A DNA stretch of 64,000 nucleotides from Salipaludibacillus aurantiacus (GCF_900111295.1 NZ_FOGT01000010.1:62001-126000), one strand, 5' to 3'; positions 7,710 through 20,273 are shown, counted from the first letter of the stretch. Notes: generated by a model not told the origin, from the letters alone. Made by a program: numbers and translations.

Positions 7710-8888
7710 ATGAGTAAAACAGTGATTGTCAGTGGAGCAAGAACACCGGTTGGGAAGCTGGGAGGCGCTTTATCAGGCTTTACAGCCTCACAGCTTGGAG
7801 GAAAGGCGATCAAAGCAGCACTTGAACGGGCTGGCCTTGAAGGGCAGGATATTGGCCATGTCATTATGGGATCTGTCCTCCAGGGCGGCCAGGGACAGCT
7901 TCCTTCCAGGCAGGCGATGCATGAAGCGGGAATTCCTTGGGAGACAGAAACTGAAACGATCAATAAAGTGTGTGCCTCCGGGATGAGAAGCGTCACACTG
8001 GGCGATATCCTGATCCGGGCAAAAGAGCAGGACACGATTGTGGCTGGAGGGATGGAATCCATGAGCCAGGCGCCGTTCTTTGTTAAGGGAGCACGCTTTG
8101 GTTTTAAAATGGGTGAACAAAAGTTTCATGACATGATGATCCATGACGGGCTGACTTGTACTTTCACAGGCGTCCATATGGGCAATTACGGAAATAACGT
8201 GGCGAAAGAGCATAACCTGACCCGTGAAGCTCAGGATGAGTGGTCTTATCAGAGCCATCAAAAAGCCGGTGCGGCAATTGAATCAGGAAAGTTTAAAGAA
8301 GAGATTGTCCCTGTTGAAGTACCGCAGCGCAAAGGCGACCCTCTTGTCGTAGAGAATGATGAATCACCAAGGAAAGATACGTCACTAGAGAGGCTGGGCA
8401 AGTTGAAGCCGGTATTCGGAGCCGAAGGCACGATCACTGCCGGTAATGCGCCTGGAGTCAATGACGGAGCCGCTGCGCTCGTCTTAATGTCTGAAGAAAA
8501 AGCAAAAGAAAAAGGGCTGGAGCCGCTTGCAACCATTATCGCCCATACCCAGCTGGCAGTAGAGCCTGAAAACTTTCCTAAAACGCCAGGTCTCGTCATA
8601 AATAAGCTGCTCGAAAAATCAGGGAAGTCACTCGATGATATCGACCTGATTGAGGTAAATGAAGCATTTGCTGCTGTCTCATTGGCAAGCGGACAAATTG
8701 CCGGCCTTGATCCGGAAAAAATAAACGTTAACGGAGGTGCCGTAGCACTTGGGCATCCAATCGGTGCGAGCGGGACAAGAATTATTCTGACGCTTGCTTA
8801 TGAATTAAAGCGCCGCGGCGGCGGTACAGGCATTGCCTCTATTTGCAGCGGCGGAGGCCAGGGCGATGCGATTATGATCCAGGTGTAA
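7710..8888 (+). CDS. mmgA: acetyl-CoA C-acyltransferase (thiolase)
   Basis: A 392-residue thiolase that cleaves 3-ketoacyl-CoA, or condenses two acetyl-CoA. It starts with the family sequence [12 protein letters not shown]. The nucleophilic Cys lies in NKVCASGM near residue 91, the NEAFA motif and GHPIGASG His region follow, and the C-terminal catalytic Cys is in ICSGGGQG. The ATG at 7710 has GGGAGG 9 nt upstream; the longer frame has no ribosome site. It heads the operon thiolase-hbd-acd-acd-meaB-tetR-icmF, behind a cre-like box. The order matches mmgABC of B. subtilis. Chain-length preference is unknown. Confidence 0.93.
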   Translation: MSKTVIVSGARTPVGKLGGALSGFTASQLGGKAIKAALERAGLEGQDIGHVIMGSVLQGGQGQLPSRQAMHEAGIPWETETETINKVCASGMRSVTLGDILIRAKEQDTIVAGGMESMSQAPFFVKGARFGFKMGEQKFHDMMIHDGLTCTFTGVHMGNYGNNVAKEHNLTREAQDEWSYQSHQKAGAAIESGKFKEEIVPVEVPQRKGDPLVVENDESPRKDTSLERLGKLKPVFGAEGTITAGNAPGVNDGAAALVLMSEEKAKEKGLEPLATIIAHTQLAVEPENFPKTPGLVINKLLEKSGKSLDDIDLIEVNEAFAAVSLASGQIAGLDPEKINVNGGAVALGHPIGASGTRIILTLAYELKRRGGGTGIASICSGGGQGDAIMIQV

Positions 8889-8955
8889 AAGAAGCCAAAG
8901 GGTGAAAGCACCAAACACAATAGAGCATAAAAATGACAAGGGGGTTCAGTCTGGT

Positions 8956-9807
8956 ATGGAAATACAAAAGGTTATGGTAATCGGGGCAGGACAAATGGGG
9001 GCCGGTATTGCCCAGGTGTGCGCGATGAACGGCTATGATGTGATGCTTCATGACTTAAAGGAAGAATACGTTGAAAAAGGACTTAAAGGGATAAGGAAAC
9101 AGTTGCAGCGCCAAGTAGAGAAGGACCGGATTTCTGAAACGGATATGGAACGTTTTATGCGGCAGATTCATTCGTCTACACGCCTCAGTAACGCAGAAGA
9201 AGCAGATATTGTGATTGAAGCGGCATTGGAGAATATGGAAATAAAGAAAAATATTTTTGCCCAGCTGGACGAGTTTGCGCCTTCCCACGCTATTTTGGCA
9301 ACCAATACGTCGTCTCTTCCAATTACAGAAATTGCAGCTGAAACAAAGCGTCCTGAAAAAGTGATCGGGATGCACTTTATGAACCCGGTCCCTGTTATGA
9401 AACTGGTGGAGGTCATCAGGGGGCTGGCTACTTCAGATGAGACATTTAATACCGTTAAAAGTATGTCGGAATCATTAAAGAAAACACCGGTGGAAGTAAA
9501 CGACTTCCCTGGTTTTGTATCAAATCGTATTCTCATGCCGATGATCAATGAAGCAATTTATACGGTTTTTGAAGGGGTGGCCACTCCTGAAGATGTGGAT
9601 GAAGTGATGAAGTTAGGCATGAACCATCCGATGGGCCCTCTGACACTTGCTGATTTTATTGGTCTCGACACGTGTCTGTATATTATGGAAACCCTCCACG
9701 AAGGTTTCGGAGATGACAAATACAGGCCTTGCCCGCTTCTGAGAAAATATGTGAAAGCTGGCTGGCTCGGCAAAAAATCAGGCCGTGGTTTTTACAATTA
9801 CAGCTGA
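8956..9807 (+). CDS. hbd: 3-hydroxybutyryl-CoA dehydrogenase
   Basis: A 283-residue NAD(P)-dependent 3-hydroxyacyl-CoA dehydrogenase oxidising 3-hydroxyacyl-CoA to 3-ketoacyl-CoA, the substrate of the preceding thiolase. The Rossmann motif is [12 protein letters not shown] at the N-terminus, ATNTSSLPI and [14 protein letters not shown] follow with the catalytic His, and the C-terminal domain carries [11 protein letters not shown]. The start at 8956 aligns with B. subtilis MmgB; the upstream extension seems untranslated. No enoyl-CoA hydratase gene is in the window, so that step must be encoded elsewhere. Confidence 0.93.
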   Translation: MEIQKVMVIGAGQMGAGIAQVCAMNGYDVMLHDLKEEYVEKGLKGIRKQLQRQVEKDRISETDMERFMRQIHSSTRLSNAEEADIVIEAALENMEIKKNIFAQLDEFAPSHAILATNTSSLPITEIAAETKRPEKVIGMHFMNPVPVMKLVEVIRGLATSDETFNTVKSMSESLKKTPVEVNDFPGFVSNRILMPMINEAIYTVFEGVATPEDVDEVMKLGMNHPMGPLTLADFIGLDTCLYIMETLHEGFGDDKYRPCPLLRKYVKAGWLGKKSGRGFYNYS

Positions 9808-9832
9808 TGACAACACATGAGAGGTGACCGCC

Positions 9833-10975
9833 ATGAATTTCACATGGACAGATGAACAGCAGATGATGCAGCGGATGGTGCGCCAGTTTGCTGAAGAAAA
9901 AGTAGCCAAAGCGGCCGAACATATGGAGAAAACAGACGAGTTTCCCCGTCACATCGTTAAAGAGATGGGGGAGCTGGGACTGATGGGCATTCCGATTCCC
10001 GAGAAATACGGCGGTTCAGAAATGGATTATTCTTCTTATATTCTTGCTATCCATGAACTGTCGAGAGTAAGCGCGGCGGTCGGCGTGATCCTGTCGGTCC
10101 ACACATCAGTTGGGACTAATCCAATCCTTTATTTCGGTACAGAGGAGCAGAAGCAAAAGTATTTGCCTAAACTGGCTTCCGGCCAGTACCTCGGAGCTTT
10201 CGCCCTTTCAGAACCAGGGGCAGGAAGTGATGCTGCGGCAATGAAAACAACAGCTAAAAAGGATGGCAGTCATTATATTTTAAACGGCTCGAAGGCCTGG
10301 ATTACGAGCGGAGGCGAGGCGGACACGTATATCGTTTTTGCTAAAACTGACCCGGCCGCCGGGAGTAAAGGTGTCAGTGCGTTTATTTTAGAAAAAGATA
10401 CACCGGGATTTTATGTCCTTCCTAAAGAGAAAAAAATGGGTCTTCACGGCTCCAATACGACCCCTCTGTCGTTTGAAGACTGCCGGATTCCTGCAGAAAA
10501 TCTGCTGGGGAATGAAGGAGAAGGATTTAAAATCGCAATGGCTAATCTGAATACCGGACGTATAGGGATAGCAGCCCAGTCGCTCGGTATCGCCCATGGA
10601 GCGCTCGATGCTGCAGCAGCCTATGCGAAAGAAAGAAAACAGTTTGGAAAACCGATCGGCCAGATGCAGGGGCTTGCTTTTAAACTGGCTGACATGGCGA
10701 CGGCTTTTGAAGCGGCCAGACTGCTCACGTACCGCGCGGCAGATCTCGTAGCAAAAGGGATGCCGGCAGGGAAAGAAGCTTCCATGGCTAAAATGTTCGC
10801 TTCAGATGCGGCGATGAAAATAACAACGGAAGCAATACAGGTTTTCGGCGGTTACGGATATACAAAAGACTATCCAGTTGAGCGGTTCTTCAGGGATGCC
10901 AAGGTGACCCAGATTTATGAAGGGACCAATGAAATCCAGCGGATCGTTATTGGTAAACATTATTTAAGAGATTAA
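9833..10975 (+). CDS. acdA: acyl-CoA dehydrogenase
   Basis: A 380-residue FAD-dependent acyl-CoA dehydrogenase (short-chain/branched-chain class) making the first alpha,beta-desaturation. Visible are FALSEPGAGSDAAAM and WITSGGEAD (FAD binding), the RKQFGKPIGQMQG region, and the C-terminal IYEGTNEIQR with the catalytic-base Glu. GAGAGGTGA precedes the ATG at 9833. It is a close paralogue of the next gene, from which it is separated by 23 bp. Electrons probably pass through ETF to FadF. Substrate specificity is not decided by sequence. Confidence 0.92.
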   Translation: MNFTWTDEQQMMQRMVRQFAEEKVAKAAEHMEKTDEFPRHIVKEMGELGLMGIPIPEKYGGSEMDYSSYILAIHELSRVSAAVGVILSVHTSVGTNPILYFGTEEQKQKYLPKLASGQYLGAFALSEPGAGSDAAAMKTTAKKDGSHYILNGSKAWITSGGEADTYIVFAKTDPAAGSKGVSAFILEKDTPGFYVLPKEKKMGLHGSNTTPLSFEDCRIPAENLLGNEGEGFKIAMANLNTGRIGIAAQSLGIAHGALDAAAAYAKERKQFGKPIGQMQGLAFKLADMATAFEAARLLTYRAADLVAKGMPAGKEASMAKMFASDAAMKITTEAIQVFGGYGYTKDYPVERFFRDAKVTQIYEGTNEIQRIVIGKHYLRD

Positions 10976-10998
10976 TATAACTGAAGGGGATGGATACG

Positions 10999-12141
10999 GT
11001 GAATTTTCAACTGACAGATGAGCAGGAAATGATTCGTAAAATGGTACGCGATTTTGCAAAGAACGAAGTGGAGCCGACTGCGGCGGAAAGAGATGAAGAA
11101 GAACGGTTCGACCGCGCGATTTTTGACCAGATGGGCGAGCTTGGGCTGACAGGCATTCCGTGGCCTGAGGAATACGGCGGTATCGGAGCTGATTATGTGA
11201 GCTACGTGATTGCCGTAGAAGAGCTTTCAAGAGTGTGTGCGTCCACAGGGGTAACCTTATCAGCCCACCTTTCTCTTGCCGGCTGGCCGATTTTCAAATT
11301 TGGGTCTGAAGAACAAAAGCAGACGTTCCTTCGACCGATGGCTGAAGGAAAGAAGATGGGTGCTTACGGCCTGACAGAGCCTGGTTCCGGAAGTGATGCG
11401 GCTAACATGAAGACAACAGCTAAGCGGGACGGGGACGACTATATCCTAGACGGGTCTAAAATCTTTATTACAAATGGCGGAGAAGCCGATTATTATGTCG
11501 TATTTGCTATGACAGACCCTGAGAAAAAGCATAAAGGATGCACTGCCTTTATTGTGGAAAAAGACATGGCAGGTTTCTCAATGGGTAAAAAGGAGAAAAA
11601 GCTTGGCATCCGTTCCTCTCCGACACTGGAAATCATTTTCGACGGCGTGCGGGTTCCGCAGGCAAACAGGCTCGGCGAAGAAGGAGAAGGATTTAAAATT
11701 GCAATGATGACCCTTGATGGCGGGCGTAACGGAATTGCAGCCCAGGCAGTCGGGATTGCCCAGGGTGCCCTTGACGCTGCTGTTGATTATGCAAAAGAGC
11801 GCAAGCAATTCGGGAAAGCGATTGGTACCAACCAGGGAATCGCGTTCAAAATTGCTGAAATGGCTACAAAAGTTGAAGCCTCACGACTGCTCACTTACCA
11901 GGCCGCATGGAAAGAGTCGCATAATCTTCCTTACGGTAAAGAATCGGCTATGTCCAAGCTGTTTGCAGGGGATTCTGCGATGGAAGTGACAACTGAAGCC
12001 GTCCAGGTATTCGGCGGGTACGGCTATACGAAAGATTACCCTGTCGAGCGTTACATGCGTGACGCTAAAATCACCCAAATTTACGAAGGAACTAACGAAG
12101 TTCAACGACTGGTTATCTCTAAAATGCTGTTAAAAGATTAA
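10999..12141 (+). CDS. acyl-CoA dehydrogenase, second paralogue
   Basis: A 380-residue acyl-CoA dehydrogenase with the same architecture as its neighbour: [42 protein letters not shown] and a C-terminal [10 protein letters not shown] with the catalytic Glu. I use the GTG at 10999 ([11 protein letters not shown]) because AGGGG sits 9 nt before it and directly abuts the upstream ATG at 10990. The pair looks like an old tandem duplication with substrate divergence, for example one enzyme for straight-chain and one for branched-chain acyl-CoA. That division is inference. Confidence 0.92.
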   Translation: MNFQLTDEQEMIRKMVRDFAKNEVEPTAAERDEEERFDRAIFDQMGELGLTGIPWPEEYGGIGADYVSYVIAVEELSRVCASTGVTLSAHLSLAGWPIFKFGSEEQKQTFLRPMAEGKKMGAYGLTEPGSGSDAANMKTTAKRDGDDYILDGSKIFITNGGEADYYVVFAMTDPEKKHKGCTAFIVEKDMAGFSMGKKEKKLGIRSSPTLEIIFDGVRVPQANRLGEEGEGFKIAMMTLDGGRNGIAAQAVGIAQGALDAAVDYAKERKQFGKAIGTNQGIAFKIAEMATKVEASRLLTYQAAWKESHNLPYGKESAMSKLFAGDSAMEVTTEAVQVFGGYGYTKDYPVERYMRDAKITQIYEGTNEVQRLVISKMLLKD

Positions 12142-12217
12142 TAGTCTGGTTCCGGCCGGTAATTCCTCAATGAGGGCCAATAAGGGCGGAAAGAGACCAG
12201 TCTCTTGCGGACAGTGA

Positions 12218-12243
12218 ACAGGCCCTCCTTAAAAAGGGCCTGT
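12218..12243 (+). other. intra-operon hairpin between acyl-CoA dehydrogenase and meaB
   Basis: ACAGGCCCT pairs perfectly with AGGGCCTGT over an 8-nt loop inside the 157-bp gap before meaB. There is no T-run after it, so mRNA processing or stability fits better than termination. Confidence 0.5.
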
Positions 12244-12298
12244 ACGGGTTTACAGGCATAACTAATACCAGCTTTATAGAAAGAAAGGATGAGACACG

Positions 12299-13270
12299 AT
12301 GGAGAAAAAAATAGCAGATGAACTTTTAAACGGAAAACAACGGGCACTGGCGAAAGCCATCTCCATCGTGGAAGACAGAAAGCCGTCTCACCGGGAACTT
12401 ATGAAACAGATTTATCCGCATACAGGAAACGCCCATATTATTGGCATTACTGGCTCACCGGGAGCAGGAAAAAGTTCGCTCGTAAACGGGCTTGTCCGTG
12501 AATGGCGCAAGAAAGGCCAGTCAGTGGCTATTGCTGCCATAGATCCAACAAGTCCTTTCTCTGGAGGGGCTCTTCTTGGTGACCGGATACGGATGCAGGA
12601 TCACGAAGATGATGAAGGAGTTTTTATAAGAAGCATGGGGACGAGGGGAAGCCTTGGGGGGTTATCTGAAGCTTGCCAGGACACGGTCCGGCTGATGGAA
12701 GCTGCCAAGTTTGACAAGGTGGTTATAGAGACGGTCGGGGTCGGCCAGTCAGAACTGGATATTATGAAGACCGCGGACACGATTGCCCTCGTGCTGTATC
12801 CTTCCGGCGGCGACGTCATCCAGGCGTTTAAAGCAGGAATAATGGAAATTGCCGATCTGTTTATTATTAACAAGGCTGATCTTCCCGGTGTGGAACAGCT
12901 TAAAGGGGAGCTGGAAGACTTGCTGCATATAACAAGTCTTCCGGAAAGCTGGGAACCGCCGATTTTACCGGCGATCTCTACAGAGAAGCACGGGGTGGCC
13001 GAGGTGGCAGAGTCGCTTGATAACCATCACCGGCACTTGCTTTTATCAGAAGAAAAATCTGAACGGCGGATCAGCCAGAAGGAAACCGAAGTGGAACGAC
13101 GGCTGATTGAGAGATTAAAAGAAGAGTTCACTCCTTATATTAAAGAGTCTCTGAATCAAAACAACCATGGAAAAGGACAGCTGCAAGAAGCTGATCCTTA
13201 TGAGTTGGCAGAAGTGATATATAAACAGTGGCTGGCAAAAATGCACCGTAATGATGAGAGAGGAGAGTGA
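12299..13270 (+). CDS. meaB: MeaB/ArgK-family GTPase, acyl-CoA mutase chaperone
   Basis: A 323-residue G3E-type GTPase that protects and reloads B12-dependent acyl-CoA mutases. The Walker A motif GSPGAGKSS is at residues 52-60, the switch region [11 protein letters not shown] and base-recognition NKAD follow, and ETVGVGQSE matches MeaB switch III surroundings. The start follows GAAAGGATG. The mutase encoded two genes on already contains its own fused G domain, so this stand-alone copy is notable. The old name ArgK (arginine kinase-type transporter) is a misannotation of this family. Confidence 0.92.
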   Translation: MEKKIADELLNGKQRALAKAISIVEDRKPSHRELMKQIYPHTGNAHIIGITGSPGAGKSSLVNGLVREWRKKGQSVAIAAIDPTSPFSGGALLGDRIRMQDHEDDEGVFIRSMGTRGSLGGLSEACQDTVRLMEAAKFDKVVIETVGVGQSELDIMKTADTIALVLYPSGGDVIQAFKAGIMEIADLFIINKADLPGVEQLKGELEDLLHITSLPESWEPPILPAISTEKHGVAEVAESLDNHHRHLLLSEEKSERRISQKETEVERRLIERLKEEFTPYIKESLNQNNHGKGQLQEADPYELAEVIYKQWLAKMHRNDERGE

Positions 13271-13274
13271 GCAC

Positions 13275-13958
13275 GTGAAAAAGAAAGACGTACCGTCATT
13301 AGTGAAAGACCAGCGCCTGATTAAAAAAAGGCGGGGCCAGATTATTAAAGCGGCTGTCCTGCTTTTCAACGAAAAAGGCTATCACAAAGCGACGACGAGA
13401 GAAGTGGCTAAAGCGTCGGGGTTCAGTATCGGGACGTTGTACGAGTATATCGGTTCTAAAGAAGATATTCTTTACCTCGTCTGTGACGCGGTATATGACG
13501 AGGTCATGGGGAAATGGGAAAAATTGAGGGATGGCAACCTGGAAGGCCTGGATCGGCTGTATCAGGTAATAGAAGCTTATTTCAGGGTCATACACAGTCT
13601 GCAGGATGAAGTGCTGGTCCTTTACCAGGAGTCCAAATCTTTGTCTGACGATGCCCTCGCATACGTGCTTGAGAAAGAAATGAGTATGAAAGCAATGTTT
13701 GAAAAAGAGCTTAAAGAGGCGAGGAACTCAGGAATTATCAGCCTTCATGACGAAGAAATCTCCCTCGCCTGCCATAATATCCTTGTTGCCGGCCACATGT
13801 GGACGTTCCGCCGGTGGGCAGTCCAGAGAGACCATGATATTGATTCATATTGTAAATGGCAGATTGCCCAGCTGTTCAGAGGGTTTGGGTTAAACAAAAA
13901 CATTAACGGCACCTTTCAACTATTAGAAAATAAGCCGGAAACGGAGGAAACGATATGA
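13275..13958 (+). CDS. TetR-family transcriptional regulator
   Basis: A 227-residue one-component regulator. The N-terminal helix-turn-helix is at about residues 28-65 ([34 protein letters not shown] region), typical TetR; the C-terminal half is an all-helical ligand domain. The GTG at 13275 follows AGGAG by 9 nt and lies 4 bp after the meaB stop, and the gene's TGA overlaps the icmF ATG by 4 bp. Its place inside the operon suggests it responds to an acyl-CoA and controls the cluster, but its operator is not identified. It need not be the FadR that binds the fadF operator, since B. subtilis fadR lies elsewhere. Confidence 0.88.
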   Translation: MKKKDVPSLVKDQRLIKKRRGQIIKAAVLLFNEKGYHKATTREVAKASGFSIGTLYEYIGSKEDILYLVCDAVYDEVMGKWEKLRDGNLEGLDRLYQVIEAYFRVIHSLQDEVLVLYQESKSLSDDALAYVLEKEMSMKAMFEKELKEARNSGIISLHDEEISLACHNILVAGHMWTFRRWAVQRDHDIDSYCKWQIAQLFRGFGLNKNINGTFQLLENKPETEETI

Positions 13959-16900
13959 GCATGTATGAGCCGGTTCATCCAGTCAGATTTGTCACGGCTT
14001 CAAGTCTTTTTGATGGTCACGACGCTTCCATCAACATTATGCGCAGGATGCTCCAGGCCTCCGGAGCTGAAGTAATCCATTTAGGGCATAATCGTTCAGT
14101 TGATGAAGTGGTCCGGGCAGCAATCCAGGAAGACGTGCAAGGCATCGCCATCTCTTCTTACCAGGGCGGCCATATGGAATATTTCAAGTATCTGCACGAT
14201 CAGCTGCAGGAAAAAGGAGCAGGCCATATTCAGATTTTCGGCGGAGGCGGAGGGGTCATTATTCCGTCAGAAATAAAAGAACTCCATGATTACGGCATCG
14301 CACGTATTTTTTCACCGGAAGACGGCCGTAAACAAGGCCTTCAGGGAATGATAAACGGGATGATGGAAGCCTGTGATTTCGCGACGAGCGCCGTTCAGGA
14401 TCTTTCTAAAGACTTGCTGCTGGAAAAAGACAGCGGGGCTGTGGCCAGGTTTGTGACGGTCGCTGAAAAGAAAGCATTCGGCGAAACGATGACGAAAGAT
14501 GAACAAGAACAGTTTCAGCAGGCGCTTCTCGACGGCGAACTGCCGAAAGCGCCGGTACTTGGAATTACCGGGACTGGAGGAGCGGGTAAAAGTTCGTTGA
14601 CTGATGAGCTCGTCAGGCGTTTTCTCATGGCGTTTCCTGATAAACATATTGCGATATTATCTGTTGATCCGACGAAAAAGAAAACGGGGGGGGCACTTCT
14701 CGGGGACCGGATCCGTATGAACGCTATCGATTCTCCAAGGGTGTATATGCGCTCGCTCGCTACAAGGGACAGCCGGCAGGAACTGTCTAAAGCAATTTCC
14801 GAAGCGATTCCTGTTGTCAAACGGGCAGGCTATGACCTGGTCATTGTGGAAACAAGCGGGATCGGCCAGGGAGATGCAGCTATAACCGATGTGGCGGATG
14901 TCTCAATGTATGTCATGACCAGCGAGTTTGGCGCACCGTCACAGCTGGAAAAAATAGATATGATTGATTTTGCTGATTTAATTGCTATTAATAAATTTGA
15001 CCGTAAAGGCAGTGAGGATGCGCTTAGAGAAGTAAGGAAGACCTACCAGCGCAGCCATACCCGCTTTGAAGAGGATCCGGAAGCTATGCCGGTCTATGGC
15101 ACAATGGCCAGCCAGTTTAACGACCCGGGGACAAACCGTCTTTTTTATGAAATGGTTCAAGTGATTAATCAGAAGTACGAAAAAGACTGGCAGACGGAGC
15201 TTGGCAAGGGCGATGAGATTAAGCTTCGCAACGCGGTAATTCCTGCCGACCAGATCCACTACTTGCGGGAAATTGCCAGGACGGTGAAAGGGTACCACGG
15301 GGAGACAGAAGCGGAAGTCAGCAAAGCCCGGCGGGTTTTCCAGCTTGAAGGGACTCTTGAACTTCTTGAAGAGCACTCAGCCTCGGATACCGATACGGCA
15401 GAACTGGAAAAGCTGCGCGACTATTACCGCACCTCCATGCTTCCTGAAGCTCAAAAGGCTTTGGAAACATGGGAAGATAAGAAAAAAGCTTATAAAGAAG
15501 ACCAGTATGTCATTAAGATCCGGGATAAAGAGATAGTGACCGATATTCAAACGAAAAGCTTATCAGGGCTTAACATTCCGAAAGTCTCTCTGCCTAAATT
15601 TGCTGATTACGGAGAGATTATCCGCTGGATCCGCAGCGAGAATGTTCCTGGTGAATTCCCTTATACGGCAGGCGTCTTTCCTTTTAAACGGAAAGGGGAA
15701 GACCCTAAGCGGCAGTTTGCCGGTGAAGGGGGCCCGGCGAGAACAAACCGCCGCTTCCACTACCTGTCAAAAGATGATGAGGCGAAGCGTTTAAGCACGG
15801 CGTTTGATTCGGTGACATTATACGGGGAAGATCCGGACCACAGGCCGGACATTTACGGTAAAGTCGGCGAGAGCGGAGTGAGCATTTGTACGCTGGATGA
15901 TATGAAAACATTGTACAGCGGATTTGACCTAGTCGACCCGTCCACATCCGTTTCGATGACGATTAACGGGCCTGCGCCGATCATTCTGGCGATGTTTATG
16001 AATACGGCGATCGACCAGCAGCTTGACCGCTTCCGTGAACAGGAAGGCCGTGAGCCATCTCCGGAAGAAGCAGCTGATATCAGGGCTAAAACGTTATCGG
16101 TTGTGCGGGGCACTGTTCAGGCTGATATTTTAAAAGAAGACCAGGGGCAGAATACTTGTATTTTCTCCACTGAATTTGCTCTAAGGCTGATGGGGGACAT
16201 CCAGCAGTACTTTATCGACCATAAAGTTCGCAATTACTATTCTGTATCCATCAGTGGCTATCATATAGCTGAAGCGGGGGCAAACCCGATCAGCCAGCTG
16301 GCGTTCACCCTTTCCAACGGGTTTACCTATGTTGAGTATTATCTGAGCCGGGGAATGAACGTCAATGACTTTGCTCCGAATCTGTCCTTCTTCTTCAGTA
16401 ACGGTCTCGATCCGGAATATACAGTTATTGGCCGGGTGGCCAGGCGTATATGGGCAGTCGCCATGAAAAACAAATATGGAGCCAATGAACGGAGTCAAAA
16501 GCTGAAATATCACATCCAGACGTCAGGGCGTTCCCTCCATGCGCAGGAAGTGGATTTCAATGATATCAGAACCACACTCCAGGCTTTGCTTGCCATTTAT
16601 GATAACTGTAATTCGCTTCATACGAACGCATACGATGAAGCGGTGACCACGCCGACTGAAGAAAGTGTCCGGCGGGCTATGGCGATTCAGATGATTATTA
16701 CGAAAGAAATGGGGCTCGCTAAAAATGAAAATCCGCAGCAAGGGTCCTTTATAGTTGAAGAACTGACTGACCTGGTGGAAGAAGCTGTTCTGCTTGAGAT
16801 GGAGCGGATCAGCGACCGCGGCGGGGTCCTTGGCGCAATGGAGACACAGTACCAGCGCGGAAAAATCCAGGAAGAGTCCCTGCTGTACGAGACGAAAAAG

Positions 16901-17209
16901 CACAGCGGTGAGCTGCCGATTATCGGGGTCAATACGTATCTTAACCCGAACCCGCCAACTGAAGAAGAATTCGATATGGAACTCGCCAGAGCGTCTAAAG
17001 ATGAAAAAGAAGCGCAAATTGAAGATTTGAGAAAGTTCCAGAGTGAGAATGAAGAGCAGACAGAAGAAGCGCTGCACCGATTAAAACAAACAGCCCTCTC
17101 AGGAGGAAACCTGTTCGAAGAACTGATGCGCACCGTCCGCTCCGCAAGCCTCGGTCAAATTACCGGCGCCCTTTACGAAGTAGGCGGGCAATACAGACGA
17201 AACCTTTAA
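13955..17209 (+). CDS. icmF: fused isobutyryl-CoA mutase IcmF
   Basis: A 1084-residue adenosylcobalamin enzyme interconverting isobutyryl-CoA and n-butyryl-CoA. Domain order is diagnostic: an N-terminal B12-binding domain with D20-G-H22 (base-off cobalamin motif), a central G domain with Walker [10 protein letters not shown] near residues 205-213 and NKFD, then the large substrate TIM barrel ([39 protein letters not shown]). The typical methylmalonyl-CoA mutase would be two genes or lack the inserted G domain. A strong GGAGG precedes the ATG. The mutase lets branched valine-derived acyl groups enter straight-chain beta-oxidation by the upstream enzymes. Relatives may prefer pivalyl- or isovaleryl-CoA. 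Confidence 0.93.
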   Translation: MSMYEPVHPVRFVTASSLFDGHDASINIMRRMLQASGAEVIHLGHNRSVDEVVRAAIQEDVQGIAISSYQGGHMEYFKYLHDQLQEKGAGHIQIFGGGGGVIIPSEIKELHDYGIARIFSPEDGRKQGLQGMINGMMEACDFATSAVQDLSKDLLLEKDSGAVARFVTVAEKKAFGETMTKDEQEQFQQALLDGELPKAPVLGITGTGGAGKSSLTDELVRRFLMAFPDKHIAILSVDPTKKKTGGALLGDRIRMNAIDSPRVYMRSLATRDSRQELSKAISEAIPVVKRAGYDLVIVETSGIGQGDAAITDVADVSMYVMTSEFGAPSQLEKIDMIDFADLIAINKFDRKGSEDALREVRKTYQRSHTRFEEDPEAMPVYGTMASQFNDPGTNRLFYEMVQVINQKYEKDWQTELGKGDEIKLRNAVIPADQIHYLREIARTVKGYHGETEAEVSKARRVFQLEGTLELLEEHSASDTDTAELEKLRDYYRTSMLPEAQKALETWEDKKKAYKEDQYVIKIRDKEIVTDIQTKSLSGLNIPKVSLPKFADYGEIIRWIRSENVPGEFPYTAGVFPFKRKGEDPKRQFAGEGGPARTNRRFHYLSKDDEAKRLSTAFDSVTLYGEDPDHRPDIYGKVGESGVSICTLDDMKTLYSGFDLVDPSTSVSMTINGPAPIILAMFMNTAIDQQLDRFREQEGREPSPEEAADIRAKTLSVVRGTVQADILKEDQGQNTCIFSTEFALRLMGDIQQYFIDHKVRNYYSVSISGYHIAEAGANPISQLAFTLSNGFTYVEYYLSRGMNVNDFAPNLSFFFSNGLDPEYTVIGRVARRIWAVAMKNKYGANERSQKLKYHIQTSGRSLHAQEVDFNDIRTTLQALLAIYDNCNSLHTNAYDEAVTTPTEESVRRAMAIQMIITKEMGLAKNENPQQGSFIVEELTDLVEEAVLLEMERISDRGGVLGAMETQYQRGKIQEESLLYETKKHSGELPIIGVNTYLNPNPPTEEEFDMELARASKDEKEAQIEDLRKFQSENEEQTEEALHRLKQTALSGGNLFEELMRTVRSASLGQITGALYEVGGQYRRNL

Positions 17210-17221
17210 AAATGCCAGCAT

Positions 17222-17250
17222 AAACCGGCCCCTCCCGGAGGAGCCGGTTT
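17222..17250 (+). terminator. terminator of the icmF operon
   Basis: AAACCGGC pairs with GCCGGTTT, with a CTCC/GGAG inner pairing, 13 bp after icmF, followed by ATTTTCC. Confidence 0.75.
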
Positions 17251-17254
17251 ATTT

Positions 17255-17288
17255 TCCAGTAAATGGGGGGTCTGACCCCGTTTTGCAG
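17255..17288. repeat. GGGGTCTGACCCC-family element
   Basis: AAATGGGGGGTCTGACCCCG follows the icmF terminator. The same core occurs at about 28691-28731, 35256-35302, 40871-40895 and 43660-43703. This copy has lost the downstream arm. The remainder of the gap to rpoE (17289-17617) is AT-rich with a TATAAT at 17365-17370 that lacks a clear -35 and no open gene. Confidence 0.6.
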
Positions 17289-17617
17289 ATTCTTTTCATT
17301 TGGCTGGTAGCCGGCCCCGTCAAAAAACTTCGTCTGACTATGGCATAAATGATAAAATTGTGTTTATAATGGAAGGTATGGATTTACAGGCTGGCAAATA
17401 AAGACTGACTAATAACTGTAACAAATTACTTATGTAATACTTCTATAAGATCAAAAAGGTTTAAAAGCAGCAGCCTTTTTAGTACTTTAACAAAGTATCG
17501 CTCTGTTAAAGGATTAAATCAGTATAAAAAATCTAAGGTTTTTGCTGGAAATTGCCAGTAAGCCCGGATTTACTGAAGAAAAATTGCCAATATTTATGGT
17601 GAAAGGATGTGCCCATA

Positions 17618-18124
17618 ATGAGTTTAAAGGATTTTACTGAAGAACAGCTTCAGGAAACATCAATGATTGAAATTGCCAACGAGCTTCTCACTGAACAAAA
17701 CAATCCGATCGAGTACCACTCTCTGCTGAAACAGGTGGGTGAGGCTAAAGGACTTTCCGATGAGCAGCTGACAAACCGGATCTCCCATCTTTATACCGAA
17801 ATGTCCATGGACGGCCGTTTCGTTAATTTAGGAGATAACCGCTGGGGGCTCCGCTCCTGGTATCCATTCGACCAGACGGAAGAAGACCTTTCCCAGGAAG
17901 CGACTAAAGCGCGGAAAAAGCGAGCTAAGGAGAAAGAGGAAGAGGAAGGATTTTACGATGATCTTTCTGAAGACTTTGATGAATTCGAAGATCTGGAAGA
18001 TGAGCTGGATGACCTCGCCAACGAAGAAGATACAGACTTTGATGAAGTGGAAGATGATGATTTCACGGATACCAATGATGATAACGAAACAAGCGATGAA
18101 GAAACTGAGGAAGATGAACGTTAA
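17618..18124 (+). CDS. rpoE: DNA-directed RNA polymerase delta subunit
   Basis: A 168-residue delta subunit of Gram-positive RNA polymerase, which raises transcription specificity and recycling. The N-terminal HARE-like winged-helix domain (residues 1-90) ends in the family sequence NRWGLRSWYPFDQ. The rest is an unstructured, extremely acidic tail of Asp/Glu runs that mimics nucleic acid. The ATG at 17618 follows AAAGGA by 10 nt; the GTG at 17609 is too near the ribosome site. It sits directly before pyrG as in B. subtilis. Confidence 0.95.
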   Translation: MSLKDFTEEQLQETSMIEIANELLTEQNNPIEYHSLLKQVGEAKGLSDEQLTNRISHLYTEMSMDGRFVNLGDNRWGLRSWYPFDQTEEDLSQEATKARKKRAKEKEEEEGFYDDLSEDFDEFEDLEDELDDLANEEDTDFDEVEDDDFTDTNDDNETSDEETEEDER

Positions 18125-18132
18125 TAATAAGC

Positions 18133-18172
18133 TTGACTTTTCCCTCTGATATCGCTAAAATCATTTTTGGGC
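18133..18172 (+). promoter_or_regulatory. pyrG promoter with GGGC initiation sequence
   Basis: TTGACT (18133-18138), a 17-bp spacer and TAAAAT (18156-18161) form a sigma-A promoter. Seven bases later the transcript would begin with GGGCUUU at 18169, the arrangement at B. subtilis pyrG. There, low CTP makes polymerase stutter and add extra G residues, which then pair with the CU-rich arm of the leader terminator. Confidence 0.8.
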
Positions 18173-18249
18173 TTTACAAAAAGTTTAACTAAAAAGCTAA
18201 TGACATATAAGAAAGGAAAGCGCCATAGTGTGCTGGCCTTTCTAAAAAC

Positions 18250-18300
18250 AAAAGTGCCCCCTTTTACCTTATGTGGAAAGAGGGGGCCTTTTGTTTTTTT
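18250..18300 (+). terminator. pyrG leader attenuator
   Basis: A hairpin with GCCCCCTTTT on the 5' arm and AAAGAGGGGG-CC on the 3' arm ends in a TTTGTTTTTTT tract, about 100 bp before the pyrG start. Its CCCCCUUUU arm is complementary to a 5' poly-G run, as needed for CTP-dependent antitermination. Confidence 0.85.
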
Positions 18301-18379
18301 AATTTTATATAACTGTTGAAGCAGACTAACTGTCACAACAGATTTTTATAATCACCCCGGCGAATATCTAAATCATTAA

Positions 18380-19999
<1,620 letters not shown>

Positions 20000-20015
20000 A
20001 AAATAACAGTAAATC

Positions 20016-20069
20016 AAACCGTTTCATCCATGCCTGCGTTTTGCAGGCAGGTGGTGAGGCGGTTTTTTT
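20016..20069 (+). terminator. pyrG terminator
   Basis: An outer AAACCG/CGGTTT pairing encloses an inner GCCTGC/GCAGGC hairpin, followed by TTTTTTT. The stretch to the next gene holds no other signal. Confidence 0.75.
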
Positions 20070-20273
20070 ATGTGCAGGCATTGGTTTCGTTAAGCTGATG
20101 TTTTTCAATAAAAAAAGGGTTCCAGCTCCATGTGTCAAATACTACTAGAAGAAGTAACTTCTTCTTCCTTTTAGTAAAAGTGCTTTTAGCGATGGTCTAT
20201 ACGAGGTCGTGCCGTTGCGGAATCGTAAAGGAAGCGGCAACGGCCGGTAATTTAAACCAAAGAGGTGAAAAGA

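Noticed and set aside
12299-13270. Annotation as arginine/ornithine transport kinase ArgK
   Set aside because: Older name for the MeaB GTPase family; the operon with an acyl-CoA mutase supports MeaB.
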